Shown here piece after piece: positions 14,293-14,907 of a DNA stretch of 14,907 nucleotides (positions are counted from its first letter, which is position 1; every line of letters starts with the position of its first letter). Source of the stretch: CAZEAN01 sp964510225 (GTDB lineage Bacteria > Planctomycetota > Planctomycetia > Isosphaerales > Isosphaeraceae); the NCBI GenBank assembly GCA_964510225.1, contig CAZEAN010000137.1, positions 1 through 14,907 of the forward strand, given 5' to 3'. The translations under genes and the position numbers were made by a program. The notes under the pieces were generated by a model. The model saw only the letters and a program-made list of their open reading frames with translations. It had not been told where the DNA came from and ran no database searches.

Positions 14293-14907
14293 CTATTCTT
14301 CACCACCAGATTCGCCAACCTCGTGGCCCAGTGCTCGTTTGATCCGCTCTCCATATCGGATTGCGAACACATTGGTAATCTCGAACGGTGGGTCTTGCTC
14401 ATACTGGCCGACGCCGTCTTGGTAGAGACGTCCCCTAGAGTAATGGAGCCGGACTCGTTTCCAGAGACCGACCGGCTCATAGTCGTACCCCCAGGTCCCT
14501 TCTTGACGTCGGTTAGGGTAAGAAGGACCGTGGTCAAAGATCGAGGATCCTCCACCCACGTAGTAACCGATGTAATGCCCTTCGTAGGATCGTTCGGTGT
14601 GTTTGGCGAGCAGGTGCGGGTTGCCCGCACGTGCCAAGGTGTCGTCCTTGCGTCGGTACGGGTGTTTCCGCGCGACAAACCCGTTTCCTCGGAAGTTTTC
14701 GATCTCTGTCCGGTACACCCCTGGAAGACAGACTTCCTTATGATGTTGGTGCCCATCCGAAGGTTGGGTAACCCCGTGGCTTCGGTGTACTCCGATTCCG
14801 CTGTGGCCGACCGTCTGATGTCCCCCGGGTCCAGGGTGCTGGGGTGATGAATGTCCCACCAGGGCATGACCCGACTGTGGGCTCACCTGTGCATTGAGGA
14901 ATCCAGG
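14293..14907 (-). CDS. His-rich protein of unknown function, partial at its N-terminus
   Basis: The frame is open to the right window edge and gives 204 residues ending at the TAG at 14295-14293. A GTG at 14886 could serve as a start, but there is no good ribosome binding site, and the seven codons before it (P-G-F-L-N-A-Q) look like the end of a signal peptide, so the true start is probably outside the window. The first 50 visible residues are rich in His, Gly, Pro and Ser (about a dozen His, including H-Q-H-H), which could bind metal or simply be a linker. The remainder is basic and aromatic-rich with G-H-Y-I-G-Y-Y-V-G-G-G and G-T-W-G-Y-D-Y, a pattern I have seen in small exported planctomycete proteins of unknown role. 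A competing minus-strand frame (14211-14867) is Thr/Ser/Arg-rich and looks like a shadow. The barrel gene lies 134 bases downstream and may be cotranscribed. Confidence 0.7.
   Translation of the reverse strand, partial: PGFLNAQVSPQSGHALVGHSSPQHPGPGGHQTVGHSGIGVHRSHGVTQPSDGHQHHKEVCLPGVYRTEIENFRGNGFVARKHPYRRKDDTLARAGNPHLLAKHTERSYEGHYIGYYVGGGSSIFDHGPSYPNRRQEGTWGYDYEPVGLWKRVRLHYSRGRLYQDGVGQYEQDPPFEITNVFAIRYGERIKRALGHEVGESGGEE

Noticed and set aside
14211..14867. Minus-strand open frame of 218 codons overlapping the His-rich gene
   Set aside because: Thr/Ser/Arg-rich with no structure; the competing frame has Gly/Tyr/Trp motifs typical of real exported proteins.
1..14907. CRISPR array, insertion sequence, prophage or tRNA gene
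   Set aside because: Looked for spaced direct repeats, terminal inverted repeats with a transposase, and a tRNA cloverleaf; none was seen by eye.

Overview
The window reads as a stretch of a planctomycete chromosome, probably from the Isosphaerales/Isosphaeraceae side, although no ribosomal or other marker gene is present to prove it. The evidence is the gene content: a short pseudopilin ending in the H-X9-DG motif, a secreted S55 (SpoIVB-type) peptidase with S before H, a Hanks-type kinase fused to a membrane anchor and a long TPR tail, an FHA-GAF-class III cyclase, and large secreted proteins with proline/acid-rich linkers. No rRNA, tRNA, CRISPR array, insertion sequence or phage gene was seen.

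Layout. At the left edge (1-67, minus strand) is the first 22 codons of a gene with a likely TTG start, followed by about 400 bases without a convincing gene. A small membrane protein lies at 479-967. After a good sigma-70-like promoter (1012-1040) and a leader of about 230 bases comes the secreted S55 peptidase-like protein (1279-3216), closed by a hairpin terminator (3325-3358). A second plus-strand set follows: a secreted beta-propeller protein (3570-5693) and a pseudopilin-like protein (5775-6713). Next is a signalling pair: an FHA-GAF-nucleotide cyclase (6853-8793) and, 65 bases later, a transmembrane Ser/Thr kinase with TPR repeats (8859-12434). A 10-bp inverted repeat between convergent genes (12443-12483) separates these from two minus-strand genes. 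One is a probable outer-membrane barrel protein with a long acidic and proline-rich linker (12494-14158). The other is a His-rich protein of unknown function that runs off the right edge (14293-14907).

How the parts may work together. The S55, propeller, pseudopilin, barrel and His-rich proteins all look exported or envelope-associated, so much of the window is cell-surface biology. The most interesting functional idea is the kinase-cyclase pair: a kinase that makes phosphothreonine lies beside a cyclase carrying a phosphothreonine-binding FHA domain. That suggests a route from kinase activation to second-messenger production. The proteins themselves belong to families already seen in planctomycetes, and I see no unmistakably new system.

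Beyond the genes, the clearest unexplained signal is a large excess of the tetranucleotide GATC, strongest in the non-coding gaps.
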